A stretch of 64,000 bases of DNA from Sutterella massiliensis (GTDB lineage: Bacteria; Pseudomonadota; Gammaproteobacteria; Burkholderiales; Burkholderiaceae_F): contig NZ_JACJJC010000001.1 in assembly GCF_016899755.1 (NCBI RefSeq), forward strand, positions 62,001-126,000, in the 5' to 3' direction. The number at the start of each line of letters is the position of its first letter. Within the stretch, counting starts at the first letter, position 1. The notes below the pieces were generated by a model. It worked only from the letters and a program-made list of their open reading frames with translations. It had not been told where the DNA came from and ran no database searches. Positions 42,085 to 51,712 of this stretch are shown here, piece by piece. A program made the translations under genes and the position numbers.

Positions 42085-42978
42085 ATGCAACTCACGCTCG
42101 TTACAGGCTTGTCCGGCAGCGGCAAGTCCATTGCCATTCGACAGCTTGAAGACAGCGGGTGCTACTGCATCGACAACCTGCCTGCCGAATTTCTACTCCC
42201 TGTCGCCGAAAGCCTTGCAGCGTCTGGAACCCGTTCTGCCGCAGTCGCAATTGACGCGCGCTCGCATGCCACATTCGAAGGTACGCTCAAGACGCTCGAT
42301 ACGCTCAAGGGCAAAGGTTTTGACATCCGAGTGCTCTTTCTCACCGCTTCGAGTGCCGAGCTTGTGCGGCGCTTTTCGGAAACGCGCCGCCGTCACCCGC
42401 TCTCGACCCACGCGCAGCACCTCGCTCAGGAAGTCACGCTGCAGGAAGCCATCGGTAAAGAGCGCGAGTTGCTCGAACCGGTTGCCGCTATTGCGCACGT
42501 CATGGATACCACGGGACTATTGCCATCACAGTTGCGCCGTTGGGTGCAGCAGTTCATCGGGGAGCCCGAAGCAAAGCTCACGCTCACATTCGAATCCTTT
42601 GCTTACAAGAACGGCATCCCAGTCGTAGCGGATCTCGTCTTTGACGTACGGTGTCTGCCGAATCCCTACTACGTCCCTGCGCTTAGACCACTCACGGGCC
42701 GCGACAAGCCGATCGCCGACTACTTGGCCGCCCAGCCGCTCGTGGGCGAGATGATCGGCGACATTGCGGGCTACATTAAAAAGTGGCTGCCGCACTTCAA
42801 GGCACAGAACCGTCACTATCTCACCGTTTGCATCGGCTGCACGGGCGGACAGCACCGCTCGGTCTACGTCGCAGAGTCCCTCGGACGGATTTTCGCCCAA
42901 GAAACCGCCACTATCGTCCGCCACCGCATGCTCGACCAGACGTCGCACGCGGGCGAGCGGCGCCTTCAGACGATCTGA
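42085..42978 (+). CDS. rapZ: RNase adapter protein RapZ
   Basis: The 297-residue protein has Walker A GLSGSGKS (8-15), IDNLPAEFL, the ETRRRHPLS segment and the C-terminal VCIGCTGGQHRSVYVAE motif typical of RapZ/YvcJ. In E. coli it hands the GlmZ small RNA to RNase E and senses glucosamine-6-phosphate. It follows ptsN after 149 bases; the hprK gene common at this place in betaproteobacteria is missing. Confidence 0.95.
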   Translation: MQLTLVTGLSGSGKSIAIRQLEDSGCYCIDNLPAEFLLPVAESLAASGTRSAAVAIDARSHATFEGTLKTLDTLKGKGFDIRVLFLTASSAELVRRFSETRRRHPLSTHAQHLAQEVTLQEAIGKERELLEPVAAIAHVMDTTGLLPSQLRRWVQQFIGEPEAKLTLTFESFAYKNGIPVVADLVFDVRCLPNPYYVPALRPLTGRDKPIADYLAAQPLVGEMIGDIAGYIKKWLPHFKAQNRHYLTVCIGCTGGQHRSVYVAESLGRIFAQETATIVRHRMLDQTSHAGERRLQTI

Positions 42979-43015
42979 AGGTCGAGAGCGGCTCGTTGCC
43001 CGCTCAAACTTGAAG

Positions 43016-44074
43016 TTAATCGAGCGCGAGCTGCGAGAGGACCGCAGCAACGGGCTTGGGAACGCCTGGCAACGCCTCAAAGGCGAAATGCTCGCACCCC
43101 GTCAGTATCTCCAGCCCCTTGACCACAAAAACGTAAGGCTCAACGTAAAGCCGCCGGTGCGTAAGGTCGTGCGCAAAAACAGAAAGTGAGCGCTCGCTTT
43201 CGATGTGAGCGCTTCCGACTTCGCCACGTAGCTCCGAGAGGAAAACCTCGATTTTTGCCTCAGACACCTCGCTTGCAGACCACATACCGCAGGGCGGTGT
43301 CCAAAGGCCCTTCCAGATCGAACGGTTGATCTTTTGCAGCCACACACCGCGCTGGTCGACAACAAACGCTAACGCCACACGCATTTCCGTTCGCTTCGGC
43401 GGCAGACGTTTGCCTGGGTACTGCGAGGGATCGCTCGTGCGGCGAGCTCGGCACATCTGGGCAACCGGACATGCATCACACAAAGGCTTCGTGCGCTTAC
43501 AGACACCAGACCCCAAATCCATGAGCCCCTGCGTATACGGGCTGATGATTTCGCTCTCGGGCAACTCGCGATACGCTCTTTCGGCAACAGCCTTCTCAAA
43601 AGACTTTTCCCCGATGCGCCCATCGATGAGAAAGACGCGCGAAAGCACGCGCTTGACGTTGCCGTCGATCATCGGGTGTTTTGCCTCACCGCTCGTAAAG
43701 GCCGCCACGGCTGCAGCCGTGCTAGGTCCCACGCCAGGCAGCGCCAGAAGTCCCTCGGCATCCGTCGGAAAGCACCCGTGCAGCTCCTCGACCACGTACC
43801 GAGCAGCCTTTCGAAGATTAGCCGCACGTGTGTAGTAGCCGAGACCGGCCCAAAGTGCGAAGACATCGTCTTCGGCAGCCTCTGCAAGTGCCTCTACCGT
43901 CGGAAATTTTTCGAGAAAGCGCTGGAAGTAGGGAATCACCGTGTCGACCTGGGTCTGCTGCAGCATTACTTCGCTCACGAGCCGCTCGTAGGGCGAGGAG
44001 AACTTCTGCCACGGCAAATCTAGTCGGCCGGCTGCGAGCTGCCAGCTCGCCACGGCTTGCGCGAAGGACTGCAT
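43016..44074 (-). CDS. mutY: Adenine DNA glycosylase MutY
   Basis: The 352-residue glycosylase has the helix-hairpin-helix LPGVGPSTAAAVAAF, catalytic E35 (SEVMLQQTQV) and D138 (PMIDGNVKR). The four-cysteine iron-sulphur loop is C-X6-C-X2-C-X5-C, in CKRTKPLCDACPVAQMC. A C-terminal NUDIX-like domain reads 8-oxoguanine. It removes A opposite 8-oxoG. The ATG at 44074 has GGAG six bases upstream; an ATG at 44086 is possible. It converges with rapZ. Confidence 0.96.
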   Translation of the reverse strand: MQSFAQAVASWQLAAGRLDLPWQKFSSPYERLVSEVMLQQTQVDTVIPYFQRFLEKFPTVEALAEAAEDDVFALWAGLGYYTRAANLRKAARYVVEELHGCFPTDAEGLLALPGVGPSTAAAVAAFTSGEAKHPMIDGNVKRVLSRVFLIDGRIGEKSFEKAVAERAYRELPESEIISPYTQGLMDLGSGVCKRTKPLCDACPVAQMCRARRTSDPSQYPGKRLPPKRTEMRVALAFVVDQRGVWLQKINRSIWKGLWTPPCGMWSASEVSEAKIEVFLSELRGEVGSAHIESERSLSVFAHDLTHRRLYVEPYVFVVKGLEILTGCEHFAFEALPGVPKPVAAVLSQLALD

Positions 44075-44275
44075 CCAAAACTCCATTGCGACGTAAATCC
44101 AGGGCCGAATTGTCTCATAGGGCGACAAAACCGACCGCGTTGCGCGAGTATGGAAGCGTTTTTGCACATTTGTCTGCAGTACCGCTGCCGCTATCCTCGG
44201 GTCGCAAAAGATAGAATGTTTCCTTCCTTTGACCGTTCAATGCGCTCGAACGGAATCGTTCGATCCCCCTGCGCC

Positions 44276-46180
44276 ATGTCAGCTTCCAAGCTCAAAACTT
44301 TTTTCTTCTTCCTGGCCGCCCTCGGCTGCAGTTCCTGCGTTCCGGCGCTCGCGGACACGCCCTCAACAGACGCCCCCAAGCTGCCGGCGGGACACCCTGT
44401 GCTCCCTGAGGGACATCCGAAGATGACGCACCCGGACATGACGCTCTTTGAATTGATCTCGAGCGGCATTGCGGTACACCGAGGCGAATTCGACTACGCC
44501 TACGCCGCACTCACCGACGCGGCGAAAAAGGAAAAGAACGCACAGATTGCCGCTTACGCCTGGGAAGCGGCCGTCGCTTCGCGCAATTCTTCGCGCTTGC
44601 TGGAAGCAGCCGATCTGTGGCTCACGCTCGATCCGAATTCGGAAATGGCCCTGCAAACGAAGCTTGCCGATGCGGTCGACCGCAACGACAAGGAAGACAT
44701 GGCTAAAGCGCTCGCGGCAATGGATGCCGCCCTCGGCGCCAATGCGAAATCCGACACCCAATCGAACAAGCCGAGCAAATCCGAGAAAGCCGCTAAGAAC
44801 AAGCCGCAGGAACCCGGCGCTTGGCTCGCCCGCGTGATGCGCGTCTTTGCGCGTACCCAGAAGCAGGGCATGGACACCTTCGGCGAACTTGTCGCCCCCT
44901 ACGTAGAAAAATACGGCAACCGTCCGGACGTTCTCATGTCGCTCGCCCAGCTTAAACTCGCCTCAGGCAACGGACCGCAGGCCTGCCGCATCGCGCGTGA
45001 TGCGATCCGCAAGACCCCCGACGACACGCAGCTCACCGGGGAAGCCGCCGACGTCTGCTGGGGCACCGACACGCGCGCCACGCGCAAGCTCCTGACGGAC
45101 TTCCTCAAGCGCAACCCCAACGATCCTTACATTCGTCTCATCCTCGGGCGCGTCGAGCAGCGTCTTGGACGCAGGGATGCTGCACTCGCGGCACTCGACC
45201 GCGCCATGAAGCACCCCAAGAAAGACCCGAAGCTCTTCTTCAATGCCGGACAGCTTGCTGCCGACTGTGCAAATCCAGTACTCGCCGAGAAATACTACAA
45301 GTCCTATATTGAGACTCTTCGTGAAGAGAGTCCCGAAATTGATCTTTCACGATTGGATGTGTGGCTGCAGCTCGGCAATGCCGCGCTCATGCAAAACGCC
45401 CCCGCCCGTGCTGCCGAATACTTCTCGGAACTAACGACCGGGCCCTTTGCCTCGCAAGCGCGACTTCGCGAGGCCCTCTGCCTCACCGATACGGGCAAGG
45501 TCGAAGAAGCGCGCCGCATCCTGCAGGAAGCGCGAAGCACGCTGCCCCTTGACGCCCCCATGTTCTGGGGAGCCGAAGCTAAGCTCCTTCTCGAGCAGAA
45601 TCGTCCGGACGAAGCCTACGGTGTCATGCTCGATGCTGTGAAGGCCTTCCCTAACGAACCCGAAATTCTGTATGAAGCCGCAATGATTGCCGAGGAAACG
45701 GGACACTCGGATAAAGCGCATGAGACACTCGAGCATCTGCTCGCACTCAACCCGAACCACGTTCAAGCCAACAATGCGCTCGGGTACCTGCTTGTCGAAG
45801 AGAACACCGATCTCGAGAAGGCGCGCGAACTCCTTGAGCGTGCCTACAACGCGGCGCCGCTCGATCCGTTCATCCTCGATTCGATGGGCTGGCTCTGCTT
45901 CCGCGAAGGCAAGCTCAAAGCGGCATACGAATTTACGCAGGCTTCGCTCAAGCGTCTCTACGATCCGGAAGTGGAACTTCACCTCATCGCAATACTGGCC
46001 TCCGCCAACCGAACAGCCGAGGCCCAGCGCTCGCTCGAAAGTTTCGTAAAGCGCAACGGCATCACCCCTGAAGCGGCGCAAGCAGCCGAAACGTTCAAGC
46101 TCACGCTGCCGAAAGAAAAGGACGCTGCCGGCAACTCGAACCGCGCATTCATGCGCTCGCCCGCTGAGGCGCTCAAGTGA
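44276..46180 (+). CDS. Periplasmic tetratricopeptide-repeat protein
   Basis: The 634-residue protein has a signal peptide (about 1-27, ending PALA) and repeated helix pairs matching TPRs across most of its length. Examples are NPNDPYIRLILGRVEQRLGRRDAALAALDRAM and NPNHVQANNALGYLLVEE. It is an assembly scaffold, probably in the envelope. The location just before lolB and ispE is a conserved neighbourhood in Burkholderiales. I chose the ATG at 44276 for the signal peptide; upstream in-frame ATGs at 44216 and 44240 would hide it. Confidence 0.88.
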   Translation: MSASKLKTFFFFLAALGCSSCVPALADTPSTDAPKLPAGHPVLPEGHPKMTHPDMTLFELISSGIAVHRGEFDYAYAALTDAAKKEKNAQIAAYAWEAAVASRNSSRLLEAADLWLTLDPNSEMALQTKLADAVDRNDKEDMAKALAAMDAALGANAKSDTQSNKPSKSEKAAKNKPQEPGAWLARVMRVFARTQKQGMDTFGELVAPYVEKYGNRPDVLMSLAQLKLASGNGPQACRIARDAIRKTPDDTQLTGEAADVCWGTDTRATRKLLTDFLKRNPNDPYIRLILGRVEQRLGRRDAALAALDRAMKHPKKDPKLFFNAGQLAADCANPVLAEKYYKSYIETLREESPEIDLSRLDVWLQLGNAALMQNAPARAAEYFSELTTGPFASQARLREALCLTDTGKVEEARRILQEARSTLPLDAPMFWGAEAKLLLEQNRPDEAYGVMLDAVKAFPNEPEILYEAAMIAEETGHSDKAHETLEHLLALNPNHVQANNALGYLLVEENTDLEKARELLERAYNAAPLDPFILDSMGWLCFREGKLKAAYEFTQASLKRLYDPEVELHLIAILASANRTAEAQRSLESFVKRNGITPEAAQAAETFKLTLPKEKDAAGNSNRAFMRSPAEALK

Positions 46181-46701
46181 TCGGCCGTCGCGCTTTTCTC
46201 GGACTCGCGTGCTTTGTTGCCGCAGCCATTCTCTCGGGTTGTCAGACACTGCCCCGAGAAGCCCGACGCTGGCAGGGGCGCTTCTCGCTCGTTGCGCATT
46301 CGGCTGCGCAGAACGTCAGCGAAACGGGGCGCTTCGAACTCGTCGAAGCCCCCGACTTTCGCAGACTCGACCTTTTGACGCCGCTCTCGGGTGTGATTGC
46401 CCGCATCGAATCGACATCGCAAGGCGCAAGCCTCTGGTTTGGCAGCAGTTCCGAACCCGCAACAGCGCCGAACATCGACGCACTTCTGCTCAGACGCCTC
46501 GGCTTCACCGTTCCGGTCGAACTTTTGATTGACCTTCTTTCGGGCGAAAACGGCAGCGCTGATACAGGCAGTGCGGGCGGCTGGCAGTACGAAATCTCCT
46601 CGCGAACGAGCTCGGGTACGCCTCGGCGCCTGGTGTTTAGACACGAAAGTGCCGGACAAATCCCGGAAATCAAACTTATTCTCGCCGTGAACGACGCGTG
46701 A
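46177..46701 (+). CDS. lolB: Outer-membrane lipoprotein LolB
   Basis: The 174-residue protein has a lipoprotein signal ending in LSGC (acylated C22) and a single LolB domain (WQGRFSLVAHS, YEISSRTSSGTPRRLVFRHES). LolB accepts lipoproteins from LolA and inserts them in the outer membrane. The start is a GTG overlapping the TPR gene's stop (GTGA). It is followed by ispE, the usual order in beta- and gammaproteobacteria. Confidence 0.9.
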   Translation: MIGRRAFLGLACFVAAAILSGCQTLPREARRWQGRFSLVAHSAAQNVSETGRFELVEAPDFRRLDLLTPLSGVIARIESTSQGASLWFGSSSEPATAPNIDALLLRRLGFTVPVELLIDLLSGENGSADTGSAGGWQYEISSRTSSGTPRRLVFRHESAGQIPEIKLILAVNDA

Positions 46702-46719
46702 CCCAGTAAGACCTAAGCC

Positions 46720-47595
46720 ATGACTCCCGACGTCACTGCCCGCAGTGCACTGCGCCTCCCCGCCCCTGCAAAGCTCAATCTCTTTTTGCACGTAATCGGT
46801 CGCCGCGAAGACGGCAAGCACCTGTTGCAGTCGATCTTTACGCTCGTATCGCTCGCCGACGAGATCGACCTCGTTGTGCGGTCCGACGACAGAATCGTGC
46901 GCACGGGCGACCTCCTTTGCTGCGCCGAAGACGACCTTTGTACGCGAGCTGCGCGCGCACTCAAAACCGCGGCGGGCCGGCCCGAACTCGGTGCAAACAT
47001 TTCTGTCCAAAAACGCATCCCTGCTGGCGCAGGCTTGGGGGGCGGTAGCTCGGACGCAGCAACCACCCTGATCGGCCTCAACCGACTCTGGGAACTCGAC
47101 TTTTCTCGAGCAGAACTCATGAAAATCGGCGAGACGCTCGGCGCCGATGTCCCTTTCTTTATTTGGGGCCGATCGGGATTCGTCGAGGGCATCGGCGAGC
47201 GCATTTCTTCCTTTGAAATCCCGCAGGCCGAGTACGAAATTCTCTGGCCCGGCAAAGGGGTTTCGACCGCCGAAATATTCCGCTCGCCAAACTTGACAAG
47301 AAATACCGAATCCCTCAAAATGTCTGTCTTTTCAAAGAGCATCCAGGACAACTGGCCGGATTTGCCGGGTCGAAACGACCTGCAGCCGGTGGCCGAGAAC
47401 GTCGAACCTCTGATCGCGCAAGCCTTAGAAGCGCTCAAACGCTTAGGGCTACGCCCCCGCATGACGGGGTCGGGCAGCGCGGTGTTTGCCGTGACCGGTC
47501 GACAGGGACCTGCGCTAGGCGATTTGCCGTCGAATTGGCGTCACTTCCGCGTACGCAGCCTGCACGAACATCCGCTCTGCGGATGGATGAATTGA
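46720..47595 (+). CDS. ispE: 4-diphosphocytidyl-2-C-methyl-D-erythritol kinase
   Basis: The 291-residue GHMP kinase has PAPAKLNLFLHVIGRREDGKH and the ATP-binding loop IPAGAGLGGGSSDAATTL. The C-terminal MTGSGSAVFAV motif is also present. It phosphorylates CDP-ME in the MEP pathway to isoprenoids. It lies between lolB and tRNA-Gln; only nine bases separate its stop from the tRNA, which is probably co-transcribed. Confidence 0.96.
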   Translation: MTPDVTARSALRLPAPAKLNLFLHVIGRREDGKHLLQSIFTLVSLADEIDLVVRSDDRIVRTGDLLCCAEDDLCTRAARALKTAAGRPELGANISVQKRIPAGAGLGGGSSDAATTLIGLNRLWELDFSRAELMKIGETLGADVPFFIWGRSGFVEGIGERISSFEIPQAEYEILWPGKGVSTAEIFRSPNLTRNTESLKMSVFSKSIQDNWPDLPGRNDLQPVAENVEPLIAQALEALKRLGLRPRMTGSGSAVFAVTGRQGPALGDLPSNWRHFRVRSLHEHPLCGWMN

Positions 47596-47604
47596 AAATG
47601 GCGC

Positions 47605-47680
47605 TAGGGGCATAGCCAAGCGGTAAGGCAACGGATTTTGATTCCGTGTACCGAAGGTTCGAATCCTTCTGCCCCTGCCA
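47605..47680 (+). tRNA. tRNA-Gln (anticodon TTG)
   Basis: The 76-base sequence folds as a cloverleaf. The acceptor strands TAGGGGC and GCCCCTG pair with a weak T-G first pair, common for tRNA-Gln. The anticodon stem ACGGA/TCCGT encloses the loop TTTTGAT, with the TTG anticodon at 47638-47640. The T arm contains GGTTCGAATCC, and CCA is encoded. UUG reads CAA and CAG. It lies between ispE and prs. Confidence 0.95.
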
Positions 47681-47824
47681 AACGCACGAATTCCTTTCGG
47701 GTTCGCCCGATCTTTGCCGGCCGGTGAATTCATCGACCGGTTTCCCAAGCCTTGACGGGGCCCGCCCGTCAGACTCAGTTAACCCTCGAGAGCAGACGCT
47801 CCCGACTGAGAGAAGAGAGAAATC
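47681..47824 (+). other. Leader of prs with inverted repeats
   Basis: This spacer between tRNA-Gln and prs holds a perfect TGACGGG/CCCGTCA hairpin at 47753-47771 and a CCGGT/ACCGG pairing near 47721-47740. A GAGAAGAGAG sequence precedes the prs ATG. I see no recognised operator. Confidence 0.35.
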
Positions 47825-48784
47825 ATGGCCTCGATCGTGCCGGAAACTATGATGGTTTTTTCGGGCAATGCCAATCCCAAGCTTGCCCAAGCCGTTACGC
47901 AGTACCTCAACATTCCGCTCGGCAAAGCGACCGTCACCCGTTTCAGCGACGGCGAAGTCAACGTTCAGCTGCTTGACAACGTCCGCGGCAAGGATGTCTT
48001 CGTGCTGCAGAGCACCTGTGCTCCCACGAACGACAACCTGATGGAGCTGATGATCATGATCGACGCGCTCAAGCGTGCGTCGGCCCGTCGCATCACGGCT
48101 GCCATTCCGTACTTCGGCTACGCCCGTCAGGACCGTCGTCCTCGTTCGGCTCGCGTCGCCATTTCCGCCAAGGTTGTGGCCAACATGCTCCAGTCGGCCG
48201 GTGCCGATCATGTCCTCACGATGGACCTGCATGCTGACCAGATTCAGGGCTTCTTCGATATTCCCGTCGACAACATCTATGCAACGCCGGTGCTTCTCGA
48301 AGACCTGAAAACCCGTCAGCTGGAAAACCCGATCGTCGTCTCGCCCGATATCGGCGGCGTCGTTCGCGCCCGCGCCATGGCCAAAGCCCTCGAAACGGAC
48401 CTCGCCATCATCGACAAGCGCCGTCCGCGCGCCAACGTCGCCGAAATCATGAACATCATCGGTGACGTCTCGGGCCGTACCTGCATCATCACGGACGACA
48501 TCGTCGATACGGCCGGCACGCTCTGCAATGCCGCCGGTGCCCTGAAGGAACGCGGTGCGCTCGGCGTCGTTGCCTATATCACGCACCCCGTGCTCTCCGG
48601 TGCCGCTATCGAACGAATCACGAATTCTGCGCTCGATGAGCTCGTCGTCACGAATACCATTCCGCTGTCGACGGCCGCTGAAGCCTGCCCGAAGATCCGC
48701 CAGGTCAGCTGCGCGAACATCATCGGCGAAACGCTTCTGCGCATCGCGCGTGAAGACTCCGTGAGCAGCCTCTTCACGGAATAA
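47825..48784 (+). CDS. prs: Ribose-phosphate pyrophosphokinase
   Basis: The 319-residue PRPP synthase has [21 protein letters not shown] (ATP and catalytic loops), [17 protein letters not shown] and the PRPP-binding [14 protein letters not shown]. It makes PRPP for purine, pyrimidine, His and Trp synthesis. The start has an atypical N-terminus, [22 protein letters not shown], but the core is of standard length. It lies between tRNA-Gln and rplY, the common betaproteobacterial order. Confidence 0.97.
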   Translation: MASIVPETMMVFSGNANPKLAQAVTQYLNIPLGKATVTRFSDGEVNVQLLDNVRGKDVFVLQSTCAPTNDNLMELMIMIDALKRASARRITAAIPYFGYARQDRRPRSARVAISAKVVANMLQSAGADHVLTMDLHADQIQGFFDIPVDNIYATPVLLEDLKTRQLENPIVVSPDIGGVVRARAMAKALETDLAIIDKRRPRANVAEIMNIIGDVSGRTCIITDDIVDTAGTLCNAAGALKERGALGVVAYITHPVLSGAAIERITNSALDELVVTNTIPLSTAAEACPKIRQVSCANIIGETLLRIAREDSVSSLFTE

Positions 48785-48871
48785 CTTTTTACGAGGCACG
48801 TCTGTCCGCAGTTGGTCGCGATTGCGGACAAATGTTTTTCTTTTAATTACGAATCTCTTTTGGAGTTACCC

Positions 48872-49486
48872 ATGAAAGTCATCGCCACCACGCGCAAAGC
48901 GCAAGGTACGGGTGCGAGCCGCCGTCTGCGCCGTGCGGACAAGCTGCCGGGCATTCTTTACGGCGGCAAGGAACCCGCTGCGCCGATCGAGCTCGAACAC
49001 AATCCGATCTTTTACGCTCTGCGCAAGGAAAAGTTCCACGCTTCGATCCTGACGATGGAACTTGACGGTACGGAACAGCTCGTCGTTCTTCGCGACTTCC
49101 AGATGCATCCGTACAAGCCGCAGGTCATGCACATCGACTTCCAGCGCATCGACCCGAACGAAAACGTCACGATGCGCGTGCCGCTGCACTTCCACGGCGA
49201 AGAAGAAAGCCCCGCCGTCAAGCTCGACAAGGCCATCATCAGCCACGCCGTTGCTTACGTCGAAGTGACCTGCCTGCCGCGCAACCTGCCCGAATTCATC
49301 AGCGTCGACCTCTCGAAGATGGAATCCGGCATGACGTTCTTCTCGCAGAACCTCGTTCTGCCCGAAGGCGTTACGGTTGAAGCCGATGTCGTTATCGCTT
49401 CGGTCATCAAGCCCGTGGAAGAAGAAGTCACGGTCGCCGACGAAGCTGCTCCCGCTGCCGAAGCCGCTCCCGCTCCCGCTGCCTAA
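48872..49486 (+). CDS. rplY: 50S ribosomal protein L25 (CTC form)
   Basis: The 204-residue protein has the 5S rRNA-binding N-terminal domain (MKVIATTRKAQGTGASRRLRRADKLPGILYGG) and the C-terminal TL5/CTC domain. An Ala/Glu-rich tail ends in APAA. This is the longer form found outside enterics. A GGAG ribosome site precedes the ATG at 48872. A terminator follows about 40 bases after the stop. Confidence 0.96.
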   Translation: MKVIATTRKAQGTGASRRLRRADKLPGILYGGKEPAAPIELEHNPIFYALRKEKFHASILTMELDGTEQLVVLRDFQMHPYKPQVMHIDFQRIDPNENVTMRVPLHFHGEEESPAVKLDKAIISHAVAYVEVTCLPRNLPEFISVDLSKMESGMTFFSQNLVLPEGVTVEADVVIASVIKPVEEEVTVADEAAPAAEAAPAPAA

Positions 49487-49527
49487 GCAAAGAGAATTTC
49501 AAGCCGTTTAAGGTTTGAAACCCGCGA

Positions 49528-49566
49528 GGCCCGCAGGAATGATTCTGCGGGCCTTGTGTTGTTTTC
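49528..49566 (+). terminator. Intrinsic terminator after rplY
   Basis: GGCCCGCAG at 49528-49536 pairs with CTGCGGGCC at 49545-49553, followed by a T-rich tract. The rest of the 283-base spacer up to 49769 contains the ten-base palindrome GGCGTACGCC at 49598-49607 and no further clear signal. Confidence 0.8.
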
Positions 49567-49769
49567 GACACCCCGAAGAAACCGGCTCTAATTTGTTGGC
49601 GTACGCCGTTCTTCCCCATAGCGCTTCACGGGCCGCTCGCGCCTGAACGCTTCCCAAGCTATCCGTCCGCGCAGTAATGCGGACTTTCCATTGAATCAGC
49701 CTCTGCCTTTTATCGAGTTGAAGAACGTTTGTGCAAGGCGTGCGGCTGATCTGATTTTTAGCCCCATAC

Positions 49770-51602
49770 ATGACTACCTTTTCAGATCTCGGACTCTCGC
49801 CCGTCGTCGTTGACGCTTTGACTAAACTCGGCTTTGAAGAGCCGACTCCTATTCAGCAGGAAGCAATTCCGGCATTGCTCACCGGTCGCGACGTACTCGG
49901 CCAAGCTGCGACCGGTACCGGCAAAACCGCTGCATTTTCGCTGCCGCTTCTTGAACATTGGCTTTTGGGCGAAGAAGCCGCCGAACCGCTTGTTCTCATC
50001 GTCACGCCCACGCGTGAACTTTGCCTGCAGGTGAGCGAAGCCTTTCACAGTTTCGGCCGCGACGCTGGCATCGTCGTTACGCCTATCTACGGCGGTCAGG
50101 AATACGGCCGCCAGATCCGTGCCTTAAAGCGTGGCACGCACGTCGTCGTCGCTACGCCCGGGCGTGCACTCGACCATATTTCCCGCGGCACGCTTTCGCT
50201 TGCGAGCATCAAAGCCGTCGTGCTCGACGAAGCTGACGAGATGCTCGACCTCGGTTTTGCCGATGAACTCGACGCGATCTTTGACGCACTTCCCGGCAAG
50301 GTACAGACGGCACTCTTTTCCGCGACGCTTCCGCCGCGAATTGCCCGCATTGCCGAAGACCGCCTTTCGGACCCAATCCGCATCGCGATCGCCAAGGCGC
50401 CCGCCGCAGACGGCGAAACGCCGCGCGTGCCGCAGATTGCCTACGTGGTCGGCAAGAACTACCGCATTCCTGCACTCGGCCGCATTCTCGACCTGGAAGC
50501 ACCCGAACTCGCCATCATTTTTGCGCGCACCCGCAATGAAGTTGACGACCTCACTGAAGCACTTCGCGCGCGCGGCTTCAGCGTCGAAGCGCTCCATGGC
50601 GGACTCGACCAGCCGACACGCGACCGCGTCATGCGCCGAGCTCGTTCCGGGCAGGTCGATGCGATCGTTGCAACCGACGTCGCAGCGCGCGGGATCGACC
50701 TTGAGAACCTTACGCACGTCATCAATTTCGGCATCCCTGCCTCCTACGAGACCTATATTCACCGCATCGGCCGCACCGGGCGCGCGGGGCGTAGCGGCAC
50801 TGCCATCACGATTCTCGAGCCGCGCGAACACCGCCATCTGCGCATGCTTGAAAAGGTAACGAAAGCGAAGATCGAAATCTGCTCCGTACCTTCGGCAACC
50901 GACGTGCGCGCCAAGCGCCTGGAACTGCTTCGCGGCAGCATTGAAGAGATTCTCGCAGCCGAGAACACCGAGGCGCTTGAGCGATTCCGCGTCGTTGTCG
51001 AATCGCTCTGTGAAGAGCATGACCCATTTGAAGTTGCCGCTGCCGCACTCAAGCTGGCGCAGGAAAATGAAGGCGCCGACGATGACGACACCGACATCCC
51101 GACCTTTACCGACCGCCAGCGCACCCGCCAGGAAAAGCGCGGCGAGCGCACGCGCAGCGACCGTACGGGCGATCCCGAACCCGGCATGACGCGCATCTTT
51201 ATTGGCGCGGGCCGCTTTGCCGGTATTCGCCCGGGAGACATCGTCGGCGCCATCGCTAACGAAGCCGGCATCTCCTCGAAGGCGATCGGCGCAATCGAAA
51301 TCTCGGATCGTTTCACACTTGCCGAAGTAGAAAGCGAAACAGCCGAAACGGTCGTCGCCGCCCTGCAGGATGCACGCTTCAAGGGCCGTACCGTCACGGT
51401 GAAACTCGACGGCGGTCAACCACAGCGAAAAGGCCGATCAAACAGCGACTCGTTCCCGCAAAAGCGCGAGGAAAAGCGTTTTGACGGTGAACGCTCCGTT
51501 CGCAAGGATCGGAGCGATCGCGCCGACCGAAGCGAGCGTTTTGAGCGCTTTGACGCGGCCGAACGCCGCCCCCGCGGCGGGCGCAGAGGTCCGCGTCGCT
51601 AA
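49770..51602 (+). CDS. deaD: DEAD-box ATP-dependent RNA helicase (DeaD/CsdA type)
   Basis: The 610-residue helicase has the Q motif (PTPIQQEAIPALL), ATGTGKTAAF, PTRELCLQV, LDEADEML, SATL, HGGLDQPTRDRVM, TDVAARGIDL and HRIGRTGRAG. A charged linker follows. Next is a DbpA-type RNA-binding domain (RIFIGAGRFAGIRPGDIVGAIANEAG, about 470-545) and an Arg/Gly/Ser-rich tail. DeaD-type helicases unwind RNA in ribosome assembly and mRNA decay, often at low temperature. The DbpA domain supports an rRNA role. Confidence 0.93.
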   Translation: MTTFSDLGLSPVVVDALTKLGFEEPTPIQQEAIPALLTGRDVLGQAATGTGKTAAFSLPLLEHWLLGEEAAEPLVLIVTPTRELCLQVSEAFHSFGRDAGIVVTPIYGGQEYGRQIRALKRGTHVVVATPGRALDHISRGTLSLASIKAVVLDEADEMLDLGFADELDAIFDALPGKVQTALFSATLPPRIARIAEDRLSDPIRIAIAKAPAADGETPRVPQIAYVVGKNYRIPALGRILDLEAPELAIIFARTRNEVDDLTEALRARGFSVEALHGGLDQPTRDRVMRRARSGQVDAIVATDVAARGIDLENLTHVINFGIPASYETYIHRIGRTGRAGRSGTAITILEPREHRHLRMLEKVTKAKIEICSVPSATDVRAKRLELLRGSIEEILAAENTEALERFRVVVESLCEEHDPFEVAAAALKLAQENEGADDDDTDIPTFTDRQRTRQEKRGERTRSDRTGDPEPGMTRIFIGAGRFAGIRPGDIVGAIANEAGISSKAIGAIEISDRFTLAEVESETAETVVAALQDARFKGRTVTVKLDGGQPQRKGRSNSDSFPQKREEKRFDGERSVRKDRSDRADRSERFERFDAAERRPRGGRRGPRR

Positions 51603-51712
51603 GCCCAGCGTAGGCAGCTATGATGGCGGCCGGTCGCCCGCAGCACAGAATATTGCGGATACGGCGGGCGGCCACTGCCGCGTTTTCGAATTCATCCTCA
51701 ATGAGATAACAG

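Noticed and set aside
44276-44365. Lipoprotein signal in the TPR protein
   Set aside because: The cysteines in LGCSSC lack a proper lipobox leucine at -3; a signal peptidase I site after PALA fits better.
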